DNA of 64,000 bases from AP-15 sp963703745 (GTDB taxonomy: Bacteria > Pseudomonadota > Alphaproteobacteria > ATCC43930 > CGMCC-115725): the NCBI GenBank assembly GCA_963703745.1, contig CAVPFL010000003.1, positions 248,001-312,000 of the forward strand. Direction: 5' to 3'. Shown one piece after another: positions 17,132-25,947 of this stretch. The translations under genes were made by a program, and so were the position numbers. Under the pieces are notes generated by a model that did not search any database, was not told the origin of the DNA, and worked only from the letters and a program-made list of their open reading frames with translations. Each line of letters starts with the position of its first letter. The first letter of the stretch is position 1.

Positions 17132-19174
17132 TTACACGTTCCCGAGCGGCTGCGTCGCGTCGGCGAGCCAGCGCGCCGTTTCGGGGTCGACGAGCGGGGT
17201 CAGCGTCTCACGGACCGTTGTGTGATAGGCGTCGAGCCAAGCGATCTCCTCATCACCCAGCAACGAAGGGTTGATCAGGTTGCGATCGATCGGCGCCAGG
17301 GTCAGGGTCTCGAAACCGAGCATCTCGCGCTCCGCCACGTCGTCGACGGGCTGCACTAACACCAGGTTTTCGATGCGAATGCCGTAGGCGCCGGTCTTGT
17401 AATAGCCGGGCTCGTTCGAGACGATCATTCCCGGCAATAAGGCCTGACCGTTGGGCGCCTTCGAGATGCGCTGCGGGCCTTCGTGGACGCCGAGATAGCT
17501 GCCGACCCCGTGCCCGGTGCCGTGGTCGTAATCGAGCCCCTCCTGCCACAGCGCTCGCCGCGCGAAGGCGTCAAGCTGCGTCCCGGTGGTCCCCTTTGGG
17601 AAGCGCGCCAAGGCCAGGGCGATGTGGCCTTTCAGCACGCGGGTGAAACGGTCGCGCATCTCGGAGGTCGGCGCACCGATCGCCATCGTGCGCGTGACAT
17701 CGGTGGTGCCGTCGAGATATTGGGCGCCGGAATCGAGCAGATAGAGGGTGCCCGGTTCGAGACGTTTCTCGGTCTCCGGCATCGCCCGGTAGTGCACGAT
17801 CGCACCATTTGACCCCGCCCCCGAGATCGTCGCAAAGCTCAGATCGCGGAAATGCTCGCCCTCGCGGCGGATCGCCTCGAGCCGGTCGCTGGCGGCGATT
17901 TCGGTGAGCTCGCCCTTTGGCGCCTCATGTGCGATCCAGGCCAGGAACCGGGTCAATGCCGCACCGTCGCGGCGGTGGGCCGCCCTCGTGCCGTCGAGCT
18001 CGATCGGGTTCTTGCACGCCTTTGGCAATAGGCAAGGATCGGCGCCGCGATGGATTTGGGCCCCCGCCGCTTCGAGGCGGGCGAAAACCCAGGACGCCGC
18101 GGTTGCCGGATCGACCCGGACGCGACCGCCTTTGCCGGCCAGCGCATCGAGCTCCAGACCGAACTCCTCCGGCGGCATGACTGTCACCCCATTGCCGAGG
18201 TGGCGTTCGAGGCCGGGAACGAGCTTCCGTCGGTCGATGAACAGGCTGACGCTGCCGTCCTGACGCAGGATCGCGAATGAGAGCGGCAGCGGCGTATGCG
18301 GTACGTCGCCGCCACGGATGTTCAACAGCCAGGCGATCAACTCGGGCATCGTCAGCACCACGGCCGCAGCGCCTTCCTCGGCCAAGACGCGGCCGATGCG
18401 GCTTCGCTTTGATTGGGCGCTTTCGCCGGCGAAGCGGTCGGGGTGCGGCACGACAGGCGCGATCGGCGCCGCCGGACGCCCGGACCACGCCCGGTCGAGG
18501 GGATTCTCGGCAATCGGGCACAGAATGGCACCAGCCTTTTCGGCGGCGGCGCGGAAACGGTCGACCTCTTGCGGGGTGTGCAGCCAGGGATCGTAGCCCA
18601 GCACTGAACCGGGCGCGAGGGCTGTGCCGATCCAGCGCGCCGGAGGCTCGTCGATCAGGTGATGGATTTCGAATAGCTGCGTGTCGACTTGCGCGGCCGC
18701 CTGTAGGGTGTAGCGGCCATCGACAAACAAAGCGGCGCGGTCGCGCAGCGCGATCGCCACGCCGGCCGACCCGGTAAAGCCGGTCAGCCAGGCAAGCCGC
18801 TGCCCGCGGGGCGGCACGTACTCACCCTGATGCTCGTCGGCGCGCGGCACCACGAACCCGTCGATACCTTGCGCCGAGAGTTCCTGGCGCAGGCGGCTGA
18901 GGCGCTCCGAGCGCGGTAGCTTTTCGAAATCCTGGGCCGAGAGACCGTTGCGGTATGTCTTCGCCTTGGCCGCCCGCAGCATTTCGAGGGCACCGGCCAA
19001 TGCCGGCGTCACCGGGTCGGCGATCAGCGTGTACCAGGCCGTCCCGACCTCGTCCGGCGCTGCCAGCACGCCCTCGATCAGCGCCGCGACGCCTTGCGGG
19101 TCATAGGTTGACCCGGCTTCCCGCAGCAACCGCCCGAGTTCACTCGGGTTCGGTTCGGATCCGCTCGTCGTCAT
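17132..19174 (-). CDS. Aminopeptidase P family (M24B) metallopeptidase
   Basis: This 680-residue Xaa-Pro aminopeptidase has two creatinase N-like domains (for example GIDGFVVPRADEHQGEYVPP) and a C-terminal pita-bread domain. Metal ligands are seen in YLLDSGAQYLDGTTDVTRTM (two Asp), GTGHGVGSYLGVHEGP (His), IVSNEPGYY (Glu) and GIRIENL (Glu). The first ~85 residues precede the usual start of the family (LSRLRQELSAQGIDGFVV) and form an extra N-terminal segment of unknown role. An internal Met (MLRAAKAKTYRNG, residue 64) could be the true start. It is cytosolic and digests X-Pro peptides. Confidence 0.92.
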   Translation of the reverse strand: MTTSGSEPNPSELGRLLREAGSTYDPQGVAALIEGVLAAPDEVGTAWYTLIADPVTPALAGALEMLRAAKAKTYRNGLSAQDFEKLPRSERLSRLRQELSAQGIDGFVVPRADEHQGEYVPPRGQRLAWLTGFTGSAGVAIALRDRAALFVDGRYTLQAAAQVDTQLFEIHHLIDEPPARWIGTALAPGSVLGYDPWLHTPQEVDRFRAAAEKAGAILCPIAENPLDRAWSGRPAAPIAPVVPHPDRFAGESAQSKRSRIGRVLAEEGAAAVVLTMPELIAWLLNIRGGDVPHTPLPLSFAILRQDGSVSLFIDRRKLVPGLERHLGNGVTVMPPEEFGLELDALAGKGGRVRVDPATAASWVFARLEAAGAQIHRGADPCLLPKACKNPIELDGTRAAHRRDGAALTRFLAWIAHEAPKGELTEIAASDRLEAIRREGEHFRDLSFATISGAGSNGAIVHYRAMPETEKRLEPGTLYLLDSGAQYLDGTTDVTRTMAIGAPTSEMRDRFTRVLKGHIALALARFPKGTTGTQLDAFARRALWQEGLDYDHGTGHGVGSYLGVHEGPQRISKAPNGQALLPGMIVSNEPGYYKTGAYGIRIENLVLVQPVDDVAEREMLGFETLTLAPIDRNLINPSLLGDEEIAWLDAYHTTVRETLTPLVDPETARWLADATQPLGNV

Positions 19175-19309
19175 CGGCCGCTCCTCTTCTCCTGCAGCGC
19201 ACTACCAAATACCTCGACATGGCTGAATTGCAACGGTGGCCCTGGCATTTGCGCCTTGCGCAGCCAAATCTTGTGCAGCGCAGCAAAACATGTCACCGGA
19301 GCATATAGT

Positions 19310-19552
19310 ATGTTCGTCTTAAACCTGTTGAACTCGGCCTGGGAGGCCATTGCCGATTGGCGGCAACGGGAACGCGCCTATACCGAATTGATGGCGCTCG
19401 ATGACCACTCGCTTGCCGATATCGGAATCCAGCGCTCGGACATTCGCGCCATCTGCGAAGGTTCTCATGCGACGGCCTCGGTCCCATCAGCAAAACGAGA
19501 AGAATTCATCTCACCCGAAGCGCAACTGATTTGGCCTTCGGCCAAACCGTAA
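19310..19552 (+). CDS. DUF1127 small protein
   Basis: This 80-residue protein starts MFVLNLLNSAWEAIADWRQR and holds the DUF1127 core ELMALDDHSLADIGIQRSDI. Small proteins of this family are typical of alphaproteobacteria, and some act in RNA or phosphate-related regulation. The 30-residue C-terminal tail is extra and unremarkable. The ATG at 19310 has GGAG 8 bases upstream. It is a single gene, convergent with prmA. Confidence 0.9.
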   Translation: MFVLNLLNSAWEAIADWRQRERAYTELMALDDHSLADIGIQRSDIRAICEGSHATASVPSAKREEFISPEAQLIWPSAKP

Positions 19553-19572
19553 TGGGGCCTCGCCCTTGCCGG

Positions 19573-20451
19573 TCATTTCTGCTGTGACCGCGCGCGCAAA
19601 ACCAGGGTCAACCACCCATCGATGACCAAGCGGCGCTCGAGCACGATGCCGCAGCCGCGGTGCGGGGCGAGCACGATCGGTTCCTGCCGGCGCAGCAATC
19701 CCGACAATACCGCCCGTCCGCCCGGCGCCAGCGTGCGGGCGAGGTCGCGGGCCAGCAACGCCAGCGGGCGCGCCAGGATGTTCGACAAGACCAAGTCGTA
19801 GCGCGACTTTCGCACCGTCCGGTCACGGTATCCTGGTATCCGACGAACCAGCACGAGGTCAGCGACGCCGTTGCGCGCGAAATTGTGTCGGGCAACCCGT
19901 ACCGCACCCTCATCGATATCGCTCGCCAATACCTTGCGGTGCAGCAGTTTTGCCGCGGCGACCGCGAGAATCCCGGTCCCGGTCCCGACATCGAGTGGGC
20001 GGCGGAAGCGACGGCCCCGGGAGAGTTTTTCGAGTGCCCTCAAGCAGCCCCGGGTCGATGGATGCTCGCCGGTACCAAAAGCGGTTGCCGCGTCAAGCAT
20101 GATCCCGATCGTGCCGGCCGGCACACGACCGCGGTGGTGCGACCCATAAATAAAAAACCGGCCGATCCGTAAGGGTGGGAAGGCGAGCTGGTTCTCCGCT
20201 AGCCAGTCTCGGGCAGGCAATTTCTCCTCGCCAATCTCGACGAGCGTGCCTCCCGCAGCGGCGGCGATGAGGGCGAGGCGCGCCGCGAGACCCGGGGTCA
20301 GGACAGGTGCTGGTGGATAGGCCTCGACGCGCCATTCCTCCGGTGCAATCTCGAAGGCCGACACGGCTCCCGCGGCATCATCCAGGAGCGAAAATACAGC
20401 GGTTGCCGCGTCCGCCCCGCAGACCTTCGCAAGGACCCGCCAGACCGTCAT
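19573..20451 (-). CDS. prmA: Ribosomal protein L11 methyltransferase
   Basis: This 292-residue SAM-dependent methyltransferase trimethylates ribosomal protein L11. Diagnostic PrmA segments are IMLDAATAFGTGEHPSTRGC, the SAM-binding PLDVGTGTGILAVAAAKLL, LASDIDEGAVRVARHNFARN and the NPP-like catalytic motif changed to LVLSNILARPL, as usual in PrmA. It lies 12 bases downstream of the helicase gene on the same strand, so the two are likely co-transcribed. Confidence 0.95.
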   Translation of the reverse strand: MTVWRVLAKVCGADAATAVFSLLDDAAGAVSAFEIAPEEWRVEAYPPAPVLTPGLAARLALIAAAAGGTLVEIGEEKLPARDWLAENQLAFPPLRIGRFFIYGSHHRGRVPAGTIGIMLDAATAFGTGEHPSTRGCLRALEKLSRGRRFRRPLDVGTGTGILAVAAAKLLHRKVLASDIDEGAVRVARHNFARNGVADLVLVRRIPGYRDRTVRKSRYDLVLSNILARPLALLARDLARTLAPGGRAVLSGLLRRQEPIVLAPHRGCGIVLERRLVIDGWLTLVLRARSQQK

Positions 20452-20463
20452 CCGGAGGTCTCT

Positions 20464-22722
20464 TCAGGCGCGTTCGACGTAGGCGTCCATGACCTTTTTG
20501 TCGCCCGCGACGTCGAAACGGATCGCGAGCTTGTTAGCCTCGACCTCGGTCACCGTACCGTAACCGAATTTCTGGTGGAATACGCGGTTGCCCACGGCAA
20601 AGCCCCCAACCGCCCTGACCTCCTCGCCGCGCCGCGGAACCGGAACACTTTCGATCAGCAGCGTATTGCGAGGCCGCGCGGCGGCGGGCTGCCAGAACGT
20701 CGTCGCTTGCGGCACATCGTTCGCGTTCCGCCAGTCGGAACCCCAGGCGCCACCCGGTTGCAAGCCGAGTTCGGCGATGATTTCGACGTGTTCGGCGGGC
20801 AGGTCGTCGACAAAACGCGAACGAATCGTATTGAGCCATTGGCCGTGGATCCGGCGGTTGGCGGCGAAGGAGATATGAGCGCGGTGCCGGGCGCGGGTCA
20901 GCCCGACATAGGCCAGGCGGCGCTCCTCTTCGAGCGCCGCGGGCCCGTTTTCTTCCAGCGCGCGTTGGTTGGGAAACAGCCCCTCCTCAAAGCCGGGCAG
21001 AAACACCGTGTCGAATTCGAGCCCCTTGGCGCTATGCAAGGTCATCAGATTGACCATGTCGCCTCCGGCTTCCGCGGCGTTGTCCATGACCAGGCTGACA
21101 TGCTCGAGAAACCCACCCAGATTCTCGAACTCGGCCATCGCGACGACGAGCTCCTTGAGGTTTTCGAGCCGGCCGGCGGCGTCGGGCGAGCGGTCGGTCT
21201 GCCACATCGCAGTATAACCCGATTCGTCGAGGACGATCTGCACCAAGTCGGTATGGGATACGAGTTCCGCCTGCATTCGCCAGCGGTCGAGTGCGGCGAT
21301 AAAGCCCGCGAGCGCATTGCGTGCGGCAGGCCTAAGCTGGTCGCCGGCGCTCAGCATTCGTGCCGCTTCGACGAGCGTCAGATGCTCGGCACGCGTCCGC
21401 GCATGCAACTGCTGCACCGTGGCGCTGCCGATGCCCCGCCGCGGGGTATTCAGAATCCGCTCGAAGGCGAGGTCGTCCGCCGGTTGGTTTACGAGGCGCA
21501 GGTAAGCCAGCGCGTCGCGGATCTCCTGGCGCTCGTAAAAGCGCGGCCCGCCGATCACGCGGTAGGGCACAGCCAAGGAGATGAACCGCTCTTCGAACTC
21601 GCGTGTCTGGAAGCCGGCGCGAACCAGTATCGCGATCTCACTCAGCGCATGGCCCTTGCGCTGCAAGGCCTCGACCTCCTCACCGACCCAGCGGGCTTCT
21701 TCCTCGGCGTCCCACACGGCACGCACGACGACCTTTTGGCCTTCTGCTGCCTTGGTCCACAGCGTCTTGCCGAGGCGCCCGCGGTTCTGCGCGATCATCC
21801 CCGCAGCAGCACCCAGGATGTGCGAGGTCGAGCGGTAGTTCTGCTCGAGCCGGGTGATCGTCGCCCCGGGGAAATCGTTCTCGAAACGCAGAATGTTGCC
21901 GATCTCGGCGCCGCGCCAACTGTAGATCGACTGGTCGTCGTCGCCGACGCAGCACAGATTGCGGCGCTGTTGGGCCAGGAGGCGCAGCCATAGATATTGG
22001 GCGACGTTGGTGTCCTGGTACTCGTCGACGAGCAGGTAGCGGAAGCGCCGCTGGTAGTCGCCCAGGATGTCGGGGTTGCCGGTCAAGAGCGTCAGATTGT
22101 GGAGCAGGAGGTCGCCGAAATCGACGGCGTTTACCGTCATCAGGCGCTCCTGGTATTGCCGGTAGAGATCGACCGCCCGACCGCGGGCGAAGTCGCCGGC
22201 ATCGGCGCGCTGGACCTTTTCGGGGCCCAGGCCGCGGTCCTTCCAGCGCTGGACCATCGCCAGCAGCAGTCGTGCCGGCCACCGCCGCTCGTCGATGTTC
22301 TCGGCCGCGAAGATCTGCTTCAGAAGGCGAATCTGGTCGTCGGTGTCGAGGATCGTAAAGCTCGATTTCAAGCCGACCAGCTCGGCGTGCCGGCGCAGGA
22401 TGCGTGAGGCGATCGCATGGAACGTGCCGAGCCACACGCCCTCGGCCGCTCGGCCGATCATCGCCTCGAGCCGCTCGCGCATCTCGCGCGCCGCCTTGTT
22501 GGTAAAGGTGACTGCGAGAAGCTCGGCCGGAAAAGCCCGGCCGGTGCCGAGGATGTAGGCGAGCCGCGTGGTCAGCACGCGGGTCTTGCCGGTGCCGGCG
22601 CCGGCGAGGACCAGGACCGGACCGTCCACCGCTTCTACCGCGCGGCGCTGGGCGTCGTTGAGACCGGCAAGGTAGGGAACCTCCGCGGCTGGGGGCCGGG
22701 TGAGGACGGCAGGATCGGGCAT
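20464..22722 (-). CDS. uvrD: UvrD/PcrA-type superfamily 1 DNA helicase
   Basis: This 752-residue 3'-5' helicase acts in repair and replication-fork clearance. SF1A motifs appear in order: LNDAQRRAVEA (Q), LAGAGTGKTRVL (I), AVTFTNKAAREMRERL (Ia), LLVDEYQDTN (II), CVGDDDQSIYSWRGA (III), LEQNYRST (IV), LMTLHSAKGLEFDTVFLPG (V) and YVGLTRARHRAHISFA (VI). The C-terminus has the Tudor-like RNA-polymerase-binding segment of PcrA (RVFHQKFGYGTVTEVE). Its length is normal and the frame intact. It is divergent from hemC. Confidence 0.95.
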   Translation of the reverse strand: MPDPAVLTRPPAAEVPYLAGLNDAQRRAVEAVDGPVLVLAGAGTGKTRVLTTRLAYILGTGRAFPAELLAVTFTNKAAREMRERLEAMIGRAAEGVWLGTFHAIASRILRRHAELVGLKSSFTILDTDDQIRLLKQIFAAENIDERRWPARLLLAMVQRWKDRGLGPEKVQRADAGDFARGRAVDLYRQYQERLMTVNAVDFGDLLLHNLTLLTGNPDILGDYQRRFRYLLVDEYQDTNVAQYLWLRLLAQQRRNLCCVGDDDQSIYSWRGAEIGNILRFENDFPGATITRLEQNYRSTSHILGAAAGMIAQNRGRLGKTLWTKAAEGQKVVVRAVWDAEEEARWVGEEVEALQRKGHALSEIAILVRAGFQTREFEERFISLAVPYRVIGGPRFYERQEIRDALAYLRLVNQPADDLAFERILNTPRRGIGSATVQQLHARTRAEHLTLVEAARMLSAGDQLRPAARNALAGFIAALDRWRMQAELVSHTDLVQIVLDESGYTAMWQTDRSPDAAGRLENLKELVVAMAEFENLGGFLEHVSLVMDNAAEAGGDMVNLMTLHSAKGLEFDTVFLPGFEEGLFPNQRALEENGPAALEEERRLAYVGLTRARHRAHISFAANRRIHGQWLNTIRSRFVDDLPAEHVEIIAELGLQPGGAWGSDWRNANDVPQATTFWQPAAARPRNTLLIESVPVPRRGEEVRAVGGFAVGNRVFHQKFGYGTVTEVEANKLAIRFDVAGDKKVMDAYVERA

Positions 22723-22802
22723 GTCAGGGATGATATAGCAATACGATGGCGAGGAGACGCGGATATTGGAACGGCGTGGCGAAGCGGGCTAGAACGGCCG
22801 GT

Positions 22803-23732
22803 ATGTCATATCGCCCTCTCCGCATCGGTACCCGCGGCAGTCCGATGGCGCTGCGCCAGACCACTTTCGTCCGCGACCGGCTGCTCGCGGCCCATCCCGA
22901 CCTTGCTGCGCCGGGTGCCGTCGAGATCGTCACCATTCGCACGACGGGCGACCGGGTACAGGACCGCCGCTTGGCTGAAATCGGCGGCAAGGGGCTGTTT
23001 ACCAAAGAGATCGAGGAGGCGCTGTTCGCTGGGCGCGTCGACCTCGCCGTGCATTCATTAAAGGACGTCGAGACCTGGCTCCCCGACGGACTGGAGATCG
23101 CCTGCGTGCTCGCTCGCGACGATCCGCGCGATGCGTTCCTGTCGGCAAAGGCGGCGAGCCTCGCGGCCCTGCCAATGGGTGCGAAAGTGGGCACGGCGTC
23201 GCTGCGCCGGCAAGCGCAATTGTTATGTCGGCGACCCGATTTGGTGGTCGTGCCAATTCGCGGCAATGTAGACACGCGGATCGGCAAGCTCGACGCCGGA
23301 GAGGTCGACGCGATCGTGCTCGCGCTGTGCGGGCTCGAACGGCTCGGCAAGGCCGAGCGAGCAACCGAGATTCTGTCGCGCGAGGTCATGCTGCCCGCGG
23401 TGGGTCAAGGGGCCCTCGCGATCGAGTGTCGTACCGGAGACGACGCGTTGCGGGGGCTCCTCGAGACGCTCCACGATCCGGGTAGCGCTGCTTGCGTCAA
23501 AGCCGAGCGCGCCATGCTCGCTGCCCTCGACGGCTCCTGCCGCACGCCGATCGCCGGGCTTGCCGAACTCGACGGTGACCGGCTGGAGCTCGAAGGGTTA
23601 TTGCTGAAGCCGGACGGCAGTTCCGAGATCCGCGCCCGCTGCGCCGGTGGCATCGGCGACGCGGACCGCCTTGGAACGGAACTCGGCAGCGACCTGCGGC
23701 GCCGCGCGGGCCCCGAGTTCGGACTGGATTAG
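22803..23732 (+). CDS. hemC: Hydroxymethylbilane synthase (porphobilinogen deaminase)
   Basis: This 309-residue enzyme polymerises four porphobilinogens to hydroxymethylbilane in tetrapyrrole synthesis. It shows LRIGTRGSPMALRQT at the N-terminus, the substrate-binding SLKDVETWLPDGLEI, the LPAVGQGALAIECR segment and Cys246 in GSCRTPIAG, which carries the dipyrromethane cofactor. ATG 22803 is chosen because the family starts there. The longer frame to 22746 adds residues without homology. Its stop overlaps the convergent small gene by 4 bases. Confidence 0.96.
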   Translation: MSYRPLRIGTRGSPMALRQTTFVRDRLLAAHPDLAAPGAVEIVTIRTTGDRVQDRRLAEIGGKGLFTKEIEEALFAGRVDLAVHSLKDVETWLPDGLEIACVLARDDPRDAFLSAKAASLAALPMGAKVGTASLRRQAQLLCRRPDLVVVPIRGNVDTRIGKLDAGEVDAIVLALCGLERLGKAERATEILSREVMLPAVGQGALAIECRTGDDALRGLLETLHDPGSAACVKAERAMLAALDGSCRTPIAGLAELDGDRLELEGLLLKPDGSSEIRARCAGGIGDADRLGTELGSDLRRRAGPEFGLD

Positions 23733-23974
23733 ATCGGCGCCGCTTTCTTCTCCCCCAACTTGCCACCCCCTTCGCAAGCCTGGCGGTGCAGCCATTGCTG
23801 GGCCGACAATTGGCCTTGGTACACCTCCGCGTACAAGCCGACAGGCCAAGTCAGAACGAAGACGATATTGCTGACGACATCGGTGTTGCGGTTCGGGCAT
23901 GGGCCCGGCACTAGGAACCCGATCGCCAGCAGCACGACCCCAATGACAAAATAGAGCGCCACGATCGCCCGCAT
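23729..23974 (-). CDS. Small membrane protein, unknown
   Basis: This 81-residue protein starts MRAIVALYFVIGVVLLAIGF and has two hydrophobic segments (residues about 4-22 and 32-48) separated by VPGPCPNRNTDVVSN. A hydrophilic tail ends in GGKLGEKKAAPI. A GGGGGG run lies 4 bases before the ATG. I do not recognise the family. It converges on hemC with a 4-base overlap. Confidence 0.6.
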   Translation of the reverse strand: MRAIVALYFVIGVVLLAIGFLVPGPCPNRNTDVVSNIVFVLTWPVGLYAEVYQGQLSAQQWLHRQACEGGGKLGEKKAAPI

Positions 23975-24034
23975 CGTTCCCCCCAAGCAGCTCGACTTCG
24001 CGGTCACGGAACAGCTTTCTGACGCGAGACGCAA

Positions 24035-24466
24035 CCCGCCGAGCGTGGTCTGGACAGGGATTACAGAGGGCGCGATTTACCCTGCCGTACGGGAAAATCA
24101 GGGAAAAAATCACATTCGTGCGGACAATATCTCTGTATATCAATCGGTTCCGAGTAAATCGGACGCCGCTTTGACGCATTGGCAGGGAAGATTTGACGGC
24201 AAGAGGGGCGCCTGGAATGGAACGGGACCAATTCCGCCACGGTGCCACTGCCGGCGGTCGCCGAGGCGATCCACGACCTCTATATCCATATAGCAATTCC
24301 TAAATTGACAAATACGCGCACCTGCTATATGGGGCTCATATTCGCTTGGCCAAGACCGCGGCCCGCGTCGACTTGTCCGCGAACAATCTCCTGGCCGATG
24401 TGCTGAAAGAGATGGAAAAGAAGACCGGCCTGTGGGTGCCCTCCGCGGCAATAATATGAGCAGCCC
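24035..24466. other. Intergenic, with an eroded coding-like fragment
   Basis: No intact gene is seen. On the plus strand, 24345-24459 can be read as RLAKTAARVDLSANNLLADV followed by LKEMEKKTGLWVPSAAII and a stop, which looks like the tail of a lost protein. I cannot name the family. Confidence 0.35.
24305..24331 (+). promoter_or_regulatory. Possible sigma70-type promoter
   Basis: TTGACA (24305-24310) and TGCTATATG with a -10-like TATATG (24326-24331) are separated by 15 bases, with an extended -10 TG. The spacing is short, so this is a weak call. It would serve the GNAT gene at 24467. Confidence 0.3.
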
Positions 24467-24946
24467 TTGGCGCGCATGACGACCGGCATGGACGAACCTC
24501 GCATTCGAGCCGCGATCGCCAGCGATGTGTCGGTGATCGAACAAATCGTCGAGCAGGCTTATCGGCAATATATTCCCCGCCTGGGCAAACCGCCCGGCCC
24601 GATGCTCGACGACTACAGCGCGCGCGTCTCGGAGGGTGTGGTTTGGGTGATCGAAGAAGGGTCCGCAATAGCCGGAATCATCGTCCTGCTGCCTAAGCCT
24701 GAATATCTGCTCCTCGACAATATTGCCGTCGCCCCAGCGCGACAGGGCTCGGGAATGGGCCGGCGGTTGCTTACCTTCGCGGAGGCGGAAGCGGTGCGGC
24801 GCGGCTATCGTGAAATCCGCCTCTATACGCACCAGACGATGACCGAGAACCAGCACCTCTACACCGCCATCGGGTACGAGGAGACCGGACGCGGCACCGA
24901 GGCCGGGTACGAGCGCGTCTTCATGCGCAAACGACTTGCCGGCTAG
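24467..24946 (+). CDS. GNAT-family N-acetyltransferase
   Basis: This 159-residue acetyltransferase begins its GNAT domain at EPRIRAAIASDVSVIEQIVE. The acetyl-CoA-binding loop is LLLDNIAVAPARQGSGMGRR, and the C-terminal strand region is YTAIGYEETGRGTEAGYERV. Start codons at 24467 and 24488 (MDEPRIRAA) are both possible, and the second matches the domain boundary better. The substrate is unknown. A methyltransferase gene follows 22 bases downstream on the same strand. Confidence 0.88.
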   Translation: MARMTTGMDEPRIRAAIASDVSVIEQIVEQAYRQYIPRLGKPPGPMLDDYSARVSEGVVWVIEEGSAIAGIIVLLPKPEYLLLDNIAVAPARQGSGMGRRLLTFAEAEAVRRGYREIRLYTHQTMTENQHLYTAIGYEETGRGTEAGYERVFMRKRLAG

Positions 24947-24968
24947 AGCAATCTGCGAGGTGACGGTC

Positions 24969-25748
24969 ATGAGCCGAAGCCGGGTGGACTACGATGCTAT
25001 CGCTCATTTCTATGATGGCCAGCCGTATCGGACAAAGATCGTCGATCCGGAACTCCTAGCCTTCATCGAACAGCGAATACCGGGTTATCCGCCTTCCATC
25101 CTCGATGTGGGCTGCGGGACGGGAAACCAGTTGATAGCCGATCGCGCCGTCCTTCCCTCGGCCCAGCTGGTCGGAGTGGATCGGTCATTGGGTATGTTGC
25201 AGCAGGCACGACCCAAAGCGCCCGACATCCCCTGGGTGCAGGCTGACGCTTCAGCACTTCCATTTCACGCCGAAAGTTTCGATCTTATTACCTGTCAATT
25301 CGCATTGCACCACATCCAAGACAAGGTCGGCATGTTGCGGGAGACACTCCGTGTGCTGAGGATCGGCGGACGTTTGATCCTCCGCAATCTTTGTCCTCAA
25401 GAGTGCGCCGATTGGCTATATTATGATTATTTTCCGGAAGCTCGGACGATTGATTTGGAAGACTTTTGGCCGCCAGAGACCATTATGGGAGAGATGTATG
25501 CAACCGGCTTTGTTGCCGTGACGGAAGAGCGCGAGCACCTGCGTTTCGAACAGGATTTGCGGAGTTGGCTCGATACGGTGCGCCGGCGTGATACCTGTTC
25601 CCAGCTCCTTGCAATCACCGATTCGGTCTACGAGGCGGGGTTATCTCGCCTGACGCAGGAGCTGGCCGATCGGAGCTCTCCGCTGCTGCGCCAGGATCAT
25701 CTCTGCTTGGTGACTATTCGCGGTGAGAAGCGGGCCACTGTCGATTAG
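24969..25748 (+). CDS. Class I SAM-dependent methyltransferase
   Basis: This 259-residue Methyltransf_11/25-like enzyme has SAM motif I ILDVGCGTGNQLIAD, the acidic end of strand 2 QLVGVDRSLGMLQQA, and motif III/IV FDLITCQFALHHI. The C-terminal half is less conserved, so the substrate cannot be predicted. ATG 24969 follows CGAGGTGACGGTC. It is probably co-transcribed with the GNAT gene. Confidence 0.88.
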   Translation: MSRSRVDYDAIAHFYDGQPYRTKIVDPELLAFIEQRIPGYPPSILDVGCGTGNQLIADRAVLPSAQLVGVDRSLGMLQQARPKAPDIPWVQADASALPFHAESFDLITCQFALHHIQDKVGMLRETLRVLRIGGRLILRNLCPQECADWLYYDYFPEARTIDLEDFWPPETIMGEMYATGFVAVTEEREHLRFEQDLRSWLDTVRRRDTCSQLLAITDSVYEAGLSRLTQELADRSSPLLRQDHLCLVTIRGEKRATVD

Positions 25749-25947
25749 CGTCAGCACGGGGTCGACATAGGGTAGAGGTCAAAATCTGGCATTTGATACC
25801 CACCGGCTGGGGCTGGAGTTGACCCGAACCGGTCACTCGCACGGCTGTGCGACTTCAGGCGCTGATGCCCCACTCCTGCCGTTCGCCAGGCTGCGACCGG
25901 ATCGGCTCGGACCGCTTTCAGGAGACGGGACAGAGAGCACCGGACAA

